Shown: positions 1 through 8,878 of the stretch, in pieces | How the letters are laid out: each line of letters starts with the position of its first letter | How positions within the stretch are numbered: position 1 is the first letter of the stretch | Assembly: GCA_900554695.1 (NCBI GenBank) | Contig: USHV01000009.1 | Location: forward strand, 13,968-77,967 | From: an uncultured Prevotella sp. | GTDB lineage: Bacteria > Bacteroidota > Bacteroidia > Bacteroidales > Bacteroidaceae | Length of the DNA stretch: 64,000 bases | Direction of reading: 5' to 3' | Notes under the pieces: generated by a model | The model's database searches: none | What the model was told of the DNA's origin: nothing | Seen by the model: the letters and a program-made list of their open reading frames with translations, nothing else | Translations under genes and position numbers: made by a program

Positions 1-1
1 G

Positions 2-331
2 CTGAAAGACTGCCTGCGCATGGCGGCATACATTATCAATAAGATGGAGGTGAACCGCTCGATACTCGACAATCCGATGTACGACCCGATGTTCTCCGTA
101 GAGGAGGTGAACCGTCTCGCCGCAGCCGGAATGCCTTTCCGCGACGCTTACCGCAAGGTGGGCATGGAGATAGAGAACGGCACTTATCATGCCGACCACC
201 ACATTCACCATACGCATGAGGGCAGCATGGGCAACCTGTGCAACGACCGCATAGCCGAGTATATGAGGAGCATATACGACGCAATAGGCTTCGACCGTGC
301 CGAGAATGCAGAAAAGGAATTGTTGAAATGA
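2..331 (+). CDS. argH: argininosuccinate lyase, C-terminal fragment (cut by window start)
   Basis: Cleaves argininosuccinate to arginine and fumarate, the last step of arginine synthesis, in the cytoplasm. Only about the last 109 residues are in the window; the frame is open through base 2, so the gene starts upstream. The visible part has the family's C-terminal pattern: a helical stretch followed by SVEEVNRLAAAGMPFRDAYR, then the HTHEGSMGNLCN segment typical of Bacteroidota ArgH. The stop overlaps the start of the next gene in an ATGA (328-331), which suggests translational coupling. The family call is from recognised motifs and is firm; nothing can be said about the catalytic N-terminal half. 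Confidence 0.9.
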   Translation: MKDCLRMAAYIINKMEVNRSILDNPMYDPMFSVEEVNRLAAAGMPFRDAYRKVGMEIENGTYHADHHIHHTHEGSMGNLCNDRIAEYMRSIYDAIGFDRAENAEKELLK

Positions 332-900
332 GAAAAAGATTGTTTGCAGTTGCGTGCGCCGCGGTTATGGCGTTTATGTTTCCGTCGTGCGACGGGGTTA
401 TGTCGGAGTACAGCTCCCGTCCGTGCCGCTTCGTGTTCAACACCGCGACACATTCTCATTCGCCATCGCTCAGCAGCGCGGTCGGCGGCACCGGCATATT
501 CTGTAAGGTGACCACGGTGTTGAAAGGTGGCGCGCAGTATTACAGATTTTCCACAAACCAGAACATGACCGACGATGTGATATTCACCGCCGAGGACCAA
601 CGCACCACCGTGTTGCTTGGCATGAACAATGCCATCTGGTTCGGATATGGCAATCTGGACGTGCCAGCCGTGTTCTATGCCTACGACGCCGAGTGCCCTA
701 ACTGCTTCAATCCGGACATGGTTCCGGTGAAAAGCCATCCGTTGAGCGTGGCATCTACGGGCATCGCAACATGTCCGACGTGTCATCGTGAGTACAACAT
801 GAACACCGGCGGAAACATTGTCAAGGGTGACAAGGGCAATCCGCTCACACGCTATCATGCCTCATACACACCGGCTGGAGTAGTGGCTGTGACCAACTGA
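328..900 (+). CDS. secreted lipoprotein with two CPxC pairs (Rieske-like fold candidate)
   Basis: About 190 residues. The start at 328 is chosen over an upstream in-frame ATG because it gives a clean signal peptide ending in a lipobox-like FPSC with Cys21, and because it overlaps the argH stop. The C-terminal part has two cysteine pairs, C123-P-N-C126 and C149-P-T-C152-H, followed by REYNMNTGG and a conserved-looking KGNPLTRY end. This resembles Bacteroidota lipoproteins placed in the Rieske-ferredoxin-like superfamily, where the four cysteines could bind a metal. The canonical Rieske CxH...CxxH set is absent, so zinc or a structural metal is more likely than a 2Fe-2S cluster. Function unknown. 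It may be a separate cargo gene co-transcribed with argH. Confidence 0.75.
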   Translation: MRKRLFAVACAAVMAFMFPSCDGVMSEYSSRPCRFVFNTATHSHSPSLSSAVGGTGIFCKVTTVLKGGAQYYRFSTNQNMTDDVIFTAEDQRTTVLLGMNNAIWFGYGNLDVPAVFYAYDAECPNCFNPDMVPVKSHPLSVASTGIATCPTCHREYNMNTGGNIVKGDKGNPLTRYHASYTPAGVVAVTN

Positions 901-974
901 TGGTTGTGTCAGCGCTTACGTCAGCATAAAATAATTTACCGTTCAGGCATCTTTTTCAACCGCCTGAGCACTAT

Positions 975-1009
975 CGGCCTCATTCCGGACACATGTTCGG
1001 GTGAGGCCG
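975..1009 (+). terminator. hairpin after the argH-lipoprotein pair
   Basis: CGGCCTCA at 975-982 pairs with TGAGGCCG at 1002-1009, with further partial pairing inside. A T-rich stretch follows only after about 15 bases, so it is a weak or Rho-assisted terminator candidate rather than a textbook one. Confidence 0.5.
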
Positions 1010-1089
1010 GTTGCGTTAATGACATTATTTTATTATTTTCGCTGCATCATATAATTCAGTTTTTTGTATAGAAAAGTGCAATGATTCCT

Positions 1090-1138
1090 GCAACCGCGGA
1101 TGTCAGTCTGGCTAATACCTGCCGCGGTTGCGGTTTTT
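1090..1138 (+). terminator. strong terminator-like hairpin in front of the WG-repeat gene
   Basis: GCAACCGCGG (1090-1099) and CCGCGGTTGC (1122-1131) form a perfect 10-bp stem with a 22-base loop, followed by GGTTTTTC. It ends 36 bases before the next start codon and about 190 bases after the previous stop. It may end upstream transcription, or act as a leader attenuator if the promoter lies before it. Confidence 0.6.
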
Positions 1139-1173
1139 CATCAATGATTAAGGAAAGACATAAAGATTTAGTT

Positions 1174-2928
1174 ATGAACAGATATTTTATTCAATTATTG
1201 TTGCTCGCATTGTGTGTGGCGGCGCCGGCACAGAGCCTTAAAGACATTGAAAAGGCTCATAAGGACAAGATGAAGGAGTTGAAGAAGTCGCTCGGACTGA
1301 AGAAAGTGGAGATAAGGCAGGAGGATGACGGAACTTACTACATGCTTCTCACGTCGAAGGATAAACGTATCGGACGTGCAGATATTAATGGAAACGTTAT
1401 TCTGCCGGCGGTTTATTACGGCATAAACAAAAGTACGGTGTTCGATAGTATAGAGGTTTTCACCCTTGTTAATGGTTTTGACAGAATAGGTATAGCAGAC
1501 ATTTCGGGCAAGGTAATCGTTCCGGCGGAATACTCGAACTTTATCTTCTGTCCTGCGATAGAGGAGGGGAAAAGCTGGGCTTATGATAATCAGGATACGA
1601 GAACCGGCGACTCCGTGGTGGTATATCACGAGGCTGCGCCGGCCGTTATTTATGCCAAGGGAAACATAAGCCGTATATATTCAATGACAGGTGAGGTGTT
1701 GCGCGACAGCATAATGACGGACAGGTGTGCGTATATTCCTGGATATTTCATTACGGGAACGGAAACATTATATGTTAAAAGTGAATATACTCATTATACT
1801 ATAAGAACACCTTTCAGTACCGCTTGTGGATTATTTTCACAGTCTGGAGAACAGTTGGTGGCGCATGGAGCGGAACTATTGACCATATATGGTGAATCAT
1901 ATTATGATGATAAGTTCAAGGTGAAATATGGAAAGGAACGCAACTGGTGCACTTATACAGTGAAAGAAGGCATGAAATATAAAATGGGCGGATTTATATT
2001 CGGCTTTGAGAATCAAGGTATCCCTGCTCTTTTTAATGATGTTACATACGAACCTTCTTCTGATAGATGGAGAGTGAAGCGTACAGAATTAGGTAAATTC
2101 GAGGACTATACTGCAGAAATGGTAAAGCAGGGAATATACCGCGATAAAGGTGAAGAATATTATGAGAAAAGGGAATTTGATAAAGTTATATCTTTTTATG
2201 CTAAAGAAGGTGTAAACAAACCATGGGCGAAGTTTTTTACTGCAATGGCTTTATATAATAAGGCTTTGTATAATGTAACAATAGCTAACATGATAAGTGA
2301 GAACATTGAGAAAAATGAGCTGCCATATGATTTTCTGAAAAATATGGGATTTGACCTTGATCTCGCGACAGAACAGTATAACACTTCTGTTGAACTGTTT
2401 GATGTTTATCTTAAAGAGGACAGTACTTATCAGGAAGATGCCGTCAGATGGCGCAATATAGCATTGGAAAATGTTGCTGAGATACCTGCCGTTGGCAAAC
2501 GCTATGAGGCTGCAATGCAACTCCTCAAGCAGCGTCAGGCAGCGCAGGCGGCCGAACTGCAGCGTCAACAGGAGCTGAAGCGTCAGCAGAACGCGGCTTT
2601 CTGGGGTGGCATACTCTCTGCCTTTATTCAGGGTGCGGCCAATGCTGTCACCGGAGGTGGTGGCTCCGGCTCTTCAGGAAAAGCTGCTGCGACTTACAGC
2701 GGAGGCACAGCGGTGAGCACATCGTCGTCTTCCGGTTCATCATCAAGAAAAGCTTCGCAGATAGCTGAATGGGAGGCAAGGCGACGGGATGCTGAGAGCC
2801 AGCTCGCAAAATACAAGGCGCAACAGCTAAAGGATCCTAATTCTGCTTATCTGAAGAGCGTTATAGAAAGTACAGAGAACAGAATACGGACCTGTAACGA
2901 ACGTATTAATTCTTTGCGTGCGCAGTAG
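1174..2928 (+). CDS. secreted WG-repeat protein with C-terminal coiled coil
   Basis: 584 residues from the ATG at 1174, which directly precedes a signal peptide (MNRYFIQLLLLALCVAAPAQ); an upstream in-frame ATG at 1081 would add 31 residues lying across a terminator hairpin and is rejected. Residues about 50-130 contain WG (KWG)-type repeats of the form G-R/I-A-D-I-x-G-x-V-I-x-P-A-x-Y. The middle is a region with helical repeat character that could be TPR-like. A Gly/Ser-rich linker follows near residues 495-530, then a charged coiled coil to the end. The protein is probably periplasmic or outer-membrane associated. WG-repeat proteins of Bacteroidota have no settled function. It appears to be a single-gene unit, closed by a good terminator at 2981-3042. 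Confidence 0.75.
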   Translation: MNRYFIQLLLLALCVAAPAQSLKDIEKAHKDKMKELKKSLGLKKVEIRQEDDGTYYMLLTSKDKRIGRADINGNVILPAVYYGINKSTVFDSIEVFTLVNGFDRIGIADISGKVIVPAEYSNFIFCPAIEEGKSWAYDNQDTRTGDSVVVYHEAAPAVIYAKGNISRIYSMTGEVLRDSIMTDRCAYIPGYFITGTETLYVKSEYTHYTIRTPFSTACGLFSQSGEQLVAHGAELLTIYGESYYDDKFKVKYGKERNWCTYTVKEGMKYKMGGFIFGFENQGIPALFNDVTYEPSSDRWRVKRTELGKFEDYTAEMVKQGIYRDKGEEYYEKREFDKVISFYAKEGVNKPWAKFFTAMALYNKALYNVTIANMISENIEKNELPYDFLKNMGFDLDLATEQYNTSVELFDVYLKEDSTYQEDAVRWRNIALENVAEIPAVGKRYEAAMQLLKQRQAAQAAELQRQQELKRQQNAAFWGGILSAFIQGAANAVTGGGGSGSSGKAAATYSGGTAVSTSSSSGSSSRKASQIAEWEARRRDAESQLAKYKAQQLKDPNSAYLKSVIESTENRIRTCNERINSLRAQ

Positions 2929-2980
2929 AATTGTACGATTGGAATCATTCTTACATAAGATATAAAAATGTATAGTATAT

Positions 2981-3042
2981 GTGGCTGACGGCATGGCTGT
3001 GACATGAAGAATGGCATGCTGTCAGTCATTTTTTTCTTTTTC
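2981..3042 (+). terminator. intrinsic terminator of the WG-repeat gene
   Basis: GTGGCTGACGGCATGGC (2981-2997) pairs with GGCATGCTGTCAGTCA (3013-3028), allowing G-U pairs, and is followed at once by a run of Ts to about 3042. Confidence 0.8.
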
Positions 3043-3099
3043 TCTGAGTCATACAGTGAATTTTATGCCATTCCAAAATATTAAATTGTGTAAATTGTT

Positions 3100-3130
3100 T
3101 TGGATGTTATGATTTAATACCTTAACTTTG
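3100..3130 (+). promoter_or_regulatory. promoter for tRNA-Leu / lipoprotein unit
   Basis: The -7 box TAACTTTG is at 3123-3130 and a TTG at 3100-3102 is about 20 bp upstream, matching the Bacteroidota TTG...TAnnTTTG pattern. A roughly 105-base leader precedes the tRNA; I see no further gene in 2929-3235. Confidence 0.6.
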
Positions 3131-3235
3131 CATTTGCAATATAATTGAAGGCCTGAGGCCGCCGGGCGCGTGCGGCGAGACACAGAAATGCTGTGTGGCA
3201 AGCCGTAAAACCGCGACCGATATTGCAAAAATGAT

Positions 3236-3321
3236 GCCGCAATGGTGGAATTGGTAGACACGAGGGACTTAAAATCCCTTGGCCAGAAATGGCTGTGCGG
3301 GTTCGAGTCCCGCTCGCGGCA
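3236..3321 (+). tRNA. tRNA-Leu (anticodon UAA)
   Basis: Class II tRNA of 86 bases. The anticodon stem-loop is GGGA-CTTAAAA-TCCC with anticodon TAA, the variable arm is GGCCAGAAATGGCT, and the T arm is GCGGG-TTCGAGT-CCCGC. The 3' CCA is not encoded. The acceptor stem GCCGCAA/TCGCGGC has one A-C mismatch at pair 6-67; all other positions pair. Only 22 bases separate it from the next start codon, so the tRNA and the lipoprotein gene may share a transcript. Confidence 0.95.
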
Positions 3322-3343
3322 CTTATTTTAACAAACTTTTATT

Positions 3344-5017
3344 ATGCGAAAAAATCTGATTTATACCCTTTCAGCATGCTCCGTACTTGTTTTTGCGTCA
3401 TGCTCAAAGATGGGACCACTCTCAGCTGATAACTTTACGGTAACTCCTAACCCGCTTGAGTCACAGGCAGGACAGGTGCCGGCAACGATAAGTGGAATGT
3501 TCCCGGAGAAGTACATGAAGAAAAAGGCGACTGTTACTGTAACCCCAGAGCTGCGCTATGCCAACGGTCAGGTGGCTAAAGGCCAAAGCGCTACCTTCCA
3601 GGGAGAAAAGGTTATGGGCAACAATCAGACCATATCATATCGTCTGGGTGGCCGTTACACAATGAAGACAAGCTTCGACTATGTGCCTGAAATGCAGCAG
3701 AGCGAGTTGTATCTCACTTTCGACGCACGCAAGGGCAAGAAGACTTATGACGTGCCGGCAGTGAAAGTGGCTACCGGAGTAATCTCTACTTCAGAGCTTT
3801 ACAAGAAGACCATCCTCACAGACGGCGGTTGCATAGCTCCTGATTCATTCCAGCGCGTAAGAGCACAGAAGCAGGAAGCTAACATCAAGTTCCTCATCAA
3901 CCAGGCTAACCTGCGCAAGAGCGAGCTGAAGAACAACTCGGTTACTGAGTTCGTTAAGATGTTGAAGAAGATCAACGACGACCGCGAGGGTCTCAACATA
4001 CAGAACGTTGAGGTTCAGGCTTACGCTTCACCGGAAGGTGGTGTTAAGTTCAACGACAAACTGGCTTCTAAACGTCAGGACGTTTCTGAGAAATATGTAA
4101 AAGACCAGCTCAAGAAGACTAACGTGAGCACAGGCGTTGACGCTCATTACACAGCACAGGACTGGGAAGGCTTCCAGAAGCTCGTTCAGGCTTCAGACCT
4201 TCAGGACAAGGAAGTAGTTCTGCGCGTTCTGTCAATGTATAAGGACCCGGAGGAGCGCGAACAGCAGATCCGCAACATGTCGGCCGTATTCCGTGAGCTG
4301 GCTGACGGCATCCTGCCTGAACTCCGTCGTTCACGTCTTATCATCAACTATGAGACAATCGGACGCAGCGACGAGCAGATACAGCAGCAGTATGCTGAGG
4401 ATCCTACAAAGCTGAGCGCTGACGAACTGCTCTATGCAGCAACTCTCGTTGACGACAATGCTAAGAAAGAGGAAATCTATAAGAAGACTGCCGAGCTCTA
4501 CGACCGCGACTACCGCGCATACAACAACCTGGCTTCTCTGAGCCTGGCTAAGGGTGACAAAGAGGCTGCCGCTTCTTATGTAGAGAAAGCTCTGCGCATA
4601 GACAACAACGCTGCTGAGGCTTATGCTAACCGCGGACTCATCAACCTGATCAACGGAAACGTTTCAGAGGCTGAGGCAGACATCGCAAAGGCTGCCGGCT
4701 CTGAGAATGTTTCTTACGCTCTCGGTGTGCTCAACATCGCTAAAGGCAACTACGCTCAGGCTGAAAAAGACTTCGGTGACGTGAATACCAACAGCGCTGC
4801 TCTGGCTCAGCTCCTTAACAAGAACTACGCCGCAGCTACCGCTACTCTCGACAAAGTGCCTGCTCAGAACGGAATGACTGCCTATCTGCACGCTATCGTT
4901 GCAGCTCGTCAGGCTAACAAGTTCGCAACTTCTTCTTATCTGAAAGAGGCTCTTCAGAAAGATCCTTCGTTGAAGGCATACGCTGACAACGACTTGGAAC
5001 TGTCCATACTGAAGTAA
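3344..5017 (+). CDS. abundant outer-membrane lipoprotein with OmpA-like and TPR regions
   Basis: 557 residues. The N terminus MRKNLIYTLSACSVLVFASC is a lipoprotein signal with the lipid-carrying Cys at residue 20. Residues about 30-150 look like a beta-rich domain. Residues about 180-330 resemble an OmpA-C-like fold, with VEVQAYASPEGG...NDKLASKRQDVSEKYV, the usual pattern of surface lipoproteins in this phylum. Residues about 355-500 carry TPR-like repeats (YNNLASLSLAKGDKEAAASYVEKALRID-type units). Codon choice differs from neighbours, with strong use of GCT, AAC, AAG and CTC, as expected for a very highly expressed gene. It abuts the next gene directly (taaATG). It could be an adhesin or a structural envelope protein; the exact role is not known to me. 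Confidence 0.75.
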   Translation: MRKNLIYTLSACSVLVFASCSKMGPLSADNFTVTPNPLESQAGQVPATISGMFPEKYMKKKATVTVTPELRYANGQVAKGQSATFQGEKVMGNNQTISYRLGGRYTMKTSFDYVPEMQQSELYLTFDARKGKKTYDVPAVKVATGVISTSELYKKTILTDGGCIAPDSFQRVRAQKQEANIKFLINQANLRKSELKNNSVTEFVKMLKKINDDREGLNIQNVEVQAYASPEGGVKFNDKLASKRQDVSEKYVKDQLKKTNVSTGVDAHYTAQDWEGFQKLVQASDLQDKEVVLRVLSMYKDPEEREQQIRNMSAVFRELADGILPELRRSRLIINYETIGRSDEQIQQQYAEDPTKLSADELLYAATLVDDNAKKEEIYKKTAELYDRDYRAYNNLASLSLAKGDKEAAASYVEKALRIDNNAAEAYANRGLINLINGNVSEAEADIAKAAGSENVSYALGVLNIAKGNYAQAEKDFGDVNTNSAALAQLLNKNYAAATATLDKVPAQNGMTAYLHAIVAARQANKFATSSYLKEALQKDPSLKAYADNDLELSILK

Positions 5018-6010
5018 ATGAGAAAACTCATATATTTCTTTCTGCTCACCCTGGTTTTGGTGTCGTGCTCGACCGACGATAAACATTTCAAGATCGACGG
5101 TCGTCTGCTCCACCTCAACCAGGGTGAGTTTTATGTTTACAGTCCTGACGGCGACAACGGAAAAATCGACACGATAAAGGTCGAGGCGGGACGTTTCACT
5201 TACGAGATACCGTGCAGCCGCCCGATGACTCTTATGATTATATTCCCAAACTTCACCGAACAGCCGGTGTTCGCAGAGCCGGGCAAGACGGTGGAAATAA
5301 AGGGAAGCGCGTCCAATCTGAAGGAGATGGAAGTGAAGGGAACAGACGACAACAAGCTGATGAACTCCTTCCGCGAGCAGATTGTATCAGCTTCGCCTCC
5401 CGAGGCGAGGAAATACGCACGCCAGTTCGTCCTCGATCATCCTGAGTCGATGGTCGGAGCTTATCTCGTGCGACGCTACTTCATACAGTCGCCAAATCCC
5501 GACTTCGCCGTGGCCGACGAGCTTATAAGCCTGATGATAAAGCATCAGAGCAAATATGGATATCTCCGTCAGCTGCAACAACAGATAAAGGGACGCGGCA
5601 GCTCAAAGATAGGTGCGCCGGTGCCCGCTTTCTCTGCCAAGACCATCGACGGCAAGACGCTTACCGCTGCCAGCCTTTCTGCCACACCCACTGCCGTTGT
5701 ATGCGTGTGGGCTTCGTGGTGCTATGAGAGCATAAACATGCTCCGCCAGTTGTCGCTGCTTAGAGACAACGAAGGGAAAAACTTCACATTGATAGGTCTT
5801 TCGGTGGATGCATCCATCGACGACTGCCGCAATATAATTAAGAACAACATGCTCAATGTCGATGTTGTGTGTGACGGCGACATGGTGAACGGCAAACTTT
5901 TCAGAACACTGGCATTCAGTTATGTGCCCGACAACATCGTCGTGAAGAACGGACGTGTGGTCGCGCGCAACCTAAACATGGAGCAGCTGAAGGATCAGCT
6001 TAATAATTGA
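5018..6010 (+). CDS. DUF4369/thioredoxin-fold lipoprotein with incomplete active site
   Basis: 330 residues, starting on the base after the previous stop. The signal is MRKLIYFFLLTLVLVSC (lipobox LVSC). Residues about 20-110 match the DUF4369 N-terminal domain (FKIDGRL...G...DTIKVEAGRFTYE). Residues about 200-330 are an AhpC/TSA-type thioredoxin fold (GAPVPAFSAKTIDGK, VVCVWASWCYES). The redox motif, normally WCxPC, reads W-C-Y-E-S: the first Cys is kept, the second Cys and the Pro are lost. It therefore cannot work as a normal disulfide oxidoreductase and may act through a single Cys or bind only. The operon position suggests it serves the preceding lipoprotein. Confidence 0.8.
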   Translation: MRKLIYFFLLTLVLVSCSTDDKHFKIDGRLLHLNQGEFYVYSPDGDNGKIDTIKVEAGRFTYEIPCSRPMTLMIIFPNFTEQPVFAEPGKTVEIKGSASNLKEMEVKGTDDNKLMNSFREQIVSASPPEARKYARQFVLDHPESMVGAYLVRRYFIQSPNPDFAVADELISLMIKHQSKYGYLRQLQQQIKGRGSSKIGAPVPAFSAKTIDGKTLTAASLSATPTAVVCVWASWCYESINMLRQLSLLRDNEGKNFTLIGLSVDASIDDCRNIIKNNMLNVDVVCDGDMVNGKLFRTLAFSYVPDNIVVKNGRVVARNLNMEQLKDQLNN

Positions 6011-6033
6011 TTGACACCATAAAACCTTTTTAG

Positions 6034-7584
6034 ATGCTCGTAAAGACTTATTGTGCCGCCGTGAACGGCCTTGAGGTTACGACCGTTACCATTGAGGTGA
6101 ACCTCAACCGTGGGGTGATGTACCACTTCACAGGCCTTGGCGACACGGCCGTACGTGAGGGACGCGACCGCATTGCGTCCGCCCTTCAGTATAACGGATA
6201 CAAGTTTCCGCATGCCGACATAACCGTAAACATGGCGCCGGCAGATCTGCGCAAGGAGGGAAGCAGCTTCGACCTGCCTCTCGCCATTGCCATTCTTGCT
6301 GCGGCGGGAAGCATTGTTTCCGAAGAGCTCGACCGTTATATGATGGTCGGCGAGCTGAGTCTTGACGGCAATCTGCAGCCTGCCAAGGGTGTGTTGCCCA
6401 TCGCGATACGTGCCCGTGCCGAGAAGTTCAAGGGACTGATAGTGCCTAAGCAGAACGTGCGCGAGGCCGCCGTGGTGAACAATCTCGAGGTTTACGGCAT
6501 GGAGAATATACGCGATGTCATCGCGTTTCTCACCGGTAAGGAGCATCCCGAACCTACGGTCATCGACACACGACGCGAATTCTACGAGCAGCAATACAAG
6601 TTCGACCTCGACTTTGCCGACGTGCGCGGACAGGAAAACGTGAAGCGTGCGCTTGAGGTTGCGGCCGCAGGAGGCCACAATATGATTATGATAGGTCCGC
6701 CGGGAAGCGGTAAGTCGATGATGGCAAAGCGTCTGCCGTCCATCCTTCCGCCGCTCTCGCTAAGCGAAAGTCTCGAGACTACGCAGATACACAGCGTGGC
6801 GGGAAAGCTCGGACGCGGCACTTCGCTCATATCGCAACGCCCGTTCCGCGCGCCGCATCACACCATATCAGAGGTGGCTCTCGTGGGTGGTGGCGTCAAT
6901 CCGCAGCCCGGTGAGATATCTCTTGCGCACAATGGTGTGCTCTTTGCCGACGAGCTTCCCGAGTTCAACAAATCCACTCTCGAGGTGCTCCGCCAGCCTT
7001 TGGAGGACCACAAGATAACCATCTCGCGAGCAAAATACACCATCGAATTTCCCTGTTCGTTCATGTTCGTCGCCTCGATGAACCCTTGTCCGTGCGGCTA
7101 CTACGGCGATCCGACCCATCACTGTGTGTGCACTCCTGGTCAGATACAGCGGTATATGAGCAAGATATCCGGTCCGTTGCTCGACCGAATAGACATTCAG
7201 ATAGAGATAACTCCCGTGCCTTTCAAGGACATATCGAAGACAGCGCCTGGCGAATCGAGCGCCGTCATACGCGAACGTGTCATCGCCGCGCGTCAGATAC
7301 AGGAAGAACGATTCCGCCCTTACAAGGGAGTGCACTGCAACGCGCAGATGTCCGAGCGCATGATACACACTTTTGCCGAGCCTGACGCCGAGGGCGTTGC
7401 CCTCCTACGCACTGCCATGGAGCGGCTGAGTCTGTCGGCACGCGCATACAACCGCATACTGAAGGTGGCGCGTACCGTTGCCGACCTTGCCGGCAGCGAG
7501 AAGGTGAAGCCCGAACATCTGGCCGAAGCCATATCCTACCGCAATCTCGATCGCGGCGACTGGGCGGAGAGACAGTTCCGCTGA
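6034..7584 (+). CDS. comM: YifB/ComM family Mg-chelatase-like AAA+ ATPase
   Basis: 516 residues, full length for the family. The N-terminal domain begins MLVKTYCAAVNGLEVTTVTIEV and includes the GLGDTAVREGRDR signature. The AAA+ core has Walker A GPPGSGKS near residue 220 and a Walker B-like VLFADELPEF near residue 300. A cysteine-rich insert, MNPCPCGYYGDPTHHCVCTP, lies near residue 350 and is family-typical, and the C-terminal Mg-chelatase lid ends in the usual RAYNRILKVARTVADL. ComM is a hexameric helicase that promotes branch migration during natural transformation in other bacteria; a role in recombination of incoming DNA is inferred here. Only 23 bases separate it from the lipoprotein gene, so it may be read from the same transcript. 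Confidence 0.92.
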   Translation: MLVKTYCAAVNGLEVTTVTIEVNLNRGVMYHFTGLGDTAVREGRDRIASALQYNGYKFPHADITVNMAPADLRKEGSSFDLPLAIAILAAAGSIVSEELDRYMMVGELSLDGNLQPAKGVLPIAIRARAEKFKGLIVPKQNVREAAVVNNLEVYGMENIRDVIAFLTGKEHPEPTVIDTRREFYEQQYKFDLDFADVRGQENVKRALEVAAAGGHNMIMIGPPGSGKSMMAKRLPSILPPLSLSESLETTQIHSVAGKLGRGTSLISQRPFRAPHHTISEVALVGGGVNPQPGEISLAHNGVLFADELPEFNKSTLEVLRQPLEDHKITISRAKYTIEFPCSFMFVASMNPCPCGYYGDPTHHCVCTPGQIQRYMSKISGPLLDRIDIQIEITPVPFKDISKTAPGESSAVIRERVIAARQIQEERFRPYKGVHCNAQMSERMIHTFAEPDAEGVALLRTAMERLSLSARAYNRILKVARTVADLAGSEKVKPEHLAEAISYRNLDRGDWAERQFR

Positions 7585-7599
7585 ACGCCGCAATTCGCT

Positions 7600-7642
7600 G
7601 CGCCGTATGCTTCCCCTGGTTTGATGGAAGCACGCACGGCGC
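7600..7642. other. inverted repeat between comM and the HAD gene
   Basis: GCGCCGT and TGCTTCC (7600-7614) pair with GGAAGCA and ACGGCGC (7626-7642), one bulge on each side. No T run follows, so this is a hairpin of unknown use, possibly an mRNA processing or stability element. Confidence 0.5.
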
Positions 7643-7663
7643 CCGACCACAACATATATAATA

Positions 7664-8353
7664 ATGAGAAAATTCGAAAATATATACGTCATAGCATTCG
7701 ATGCCGACGACACGCTTTGGGACTGCCAGTCGCACTTTTCCGACGTGGAGCGCCGCTACTGCGACATACTTTCGCCATACGCCGACGCCAAAACGGTGTC
7801 CGACGAGCTTTTCGCCGTTGAGACATCCAATATGTCCCTGCTTGGATACGGCGGCAAGGCATTCACCATTTCGCTCGTGGAGAACGCCCTGCGGCTCAGC
7901 GGTTACCGCATGGCTGCTGCCGATGTGGCGCGCATTGTGGATCTGGGCAAGTCGCTGCTTCGTCTTCCCGCCACTCCGCTTCCCGGCGTGCGTGAGGCTC
8001 TCGAGGCATTGAAAGGCTATCGGCTCGTGGTGTTCACCAAGGGCGAATTGCTCGATCAGCACAGTAAACTGATGCGTTCCGGACTGTCGCAATATTTCTC
8101 TCACGTTGAGGTTGTGACCGACAAGACCGAGGCAACCTGCCTGTCGCTCTGCCGTACGCTGCGTGTTGAGCCGCGTCGTTTGCTGATGGTGGGCAATTCT
8201 TTCAAGAGCGACATAGCGCCGATGCTGTCGATAGGTGCTTCGGCGGTGTATGTTCCGTTCCACGTAACGTGGAAATATGAACACACGGAAGAGTTCGCTC
8301 ACGAACGCCTCAGGCAGATATCTGACATCGTTGAATTGCCCGCCTTGCTCTGA
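7664..8353 (+). CDS. HAD-superfamily phosphatase
   Basis: 229 residues. Motif I is FDADDTLWD (residues about 11-19) with the nucleophile Asp and the acid/base Asp. Motif II is VFTKGE (near 125), and motif III/IV is LLMVGNSFKSDIAPMLSIG (near 180). A helical cap lies between motifs I and II, as in class I HAD phosphatases. The substrate cannot be told from sequence. The ATG at 7664 directly precedes MRKFENIYVIAFDADDT. The gene is 79 bases after comM, with a hairpin in between. Confidence 0.85.
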   Translation: MRKFENIYVIAFDADDTLWDCQSHFSDVERRYCDILSPYADAKTVSDELFAVETSNMSLLGYGGKAFTISLVENALRLSGYRMAAADVARIVDLGKSLLRLPATPLPGVREALEALKGYRLVVFTKGELLDQHSKLMRSGLSQYFSHVEVVTDKTEATCLSLCRTLRVEPRRLLMVGNSFKSDIAPMLSIGASAVYVPFHVTWKYEHTEEFAHERLRQISDIVELPALL

Positions 8354-8542
8354 CGGCGGATGTAAGAACAACGGTATAGCAGCAAAACGATGTGCCGTGT
8401 GCGGCGTATGTAGTGGCTGAAGCATCGCAAGTTGTCTGCCAATACCTCTCGAATGACAATTGTCCGTGCAGTAACGGGTATGTAAATGAAAGGGAAATAT
8501 CAGTCATTTATTGGGTGTATGGAACATCATACAATGTCCGTG

Positions 8543-8562
8543 TTTTGCATAATTATGCAAAA
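8543..8562. other. perfect 20-bp palindrome in a convergent intergenic region
   Basis: TTTTGCATAATTATGCAAAA is a perfect palindrome. It lies in the 990-base gap 8354-9343 between two convergent genes, away from any start codon, so it is not an obvious operator for a protein gene. The rest of 8354-8878 shows nothing else I can name. Confidence 0.7.
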
Positions 8563-8878
8563 TAGACGTCAGAAAAAACTTCATCCGTAAATCGAAATCC
8601 GGAAAAAGAAACTGGGAAATCGGCCACGTGGCAATCGCTTTTCGGTGCGATTAAGCCGTTTTCGAAGCAGTAACACGAAATGATGAAAACGAAGTGAAAT
8701 GGCGCGAATTATGTGTTTTAACCGGATTAATATATACATTCGCAGCAAAATAGGGCTTTTCAGTGCAATTCCGGACACCGGAATGTGGACATAAAATCGC
8801 AGTATGACGATACGAAAAAGTAGATGGCACGCTGTGTTAGAATGTCGGTTTTTGTATATGATGCAGCAGTCCGGTTTG

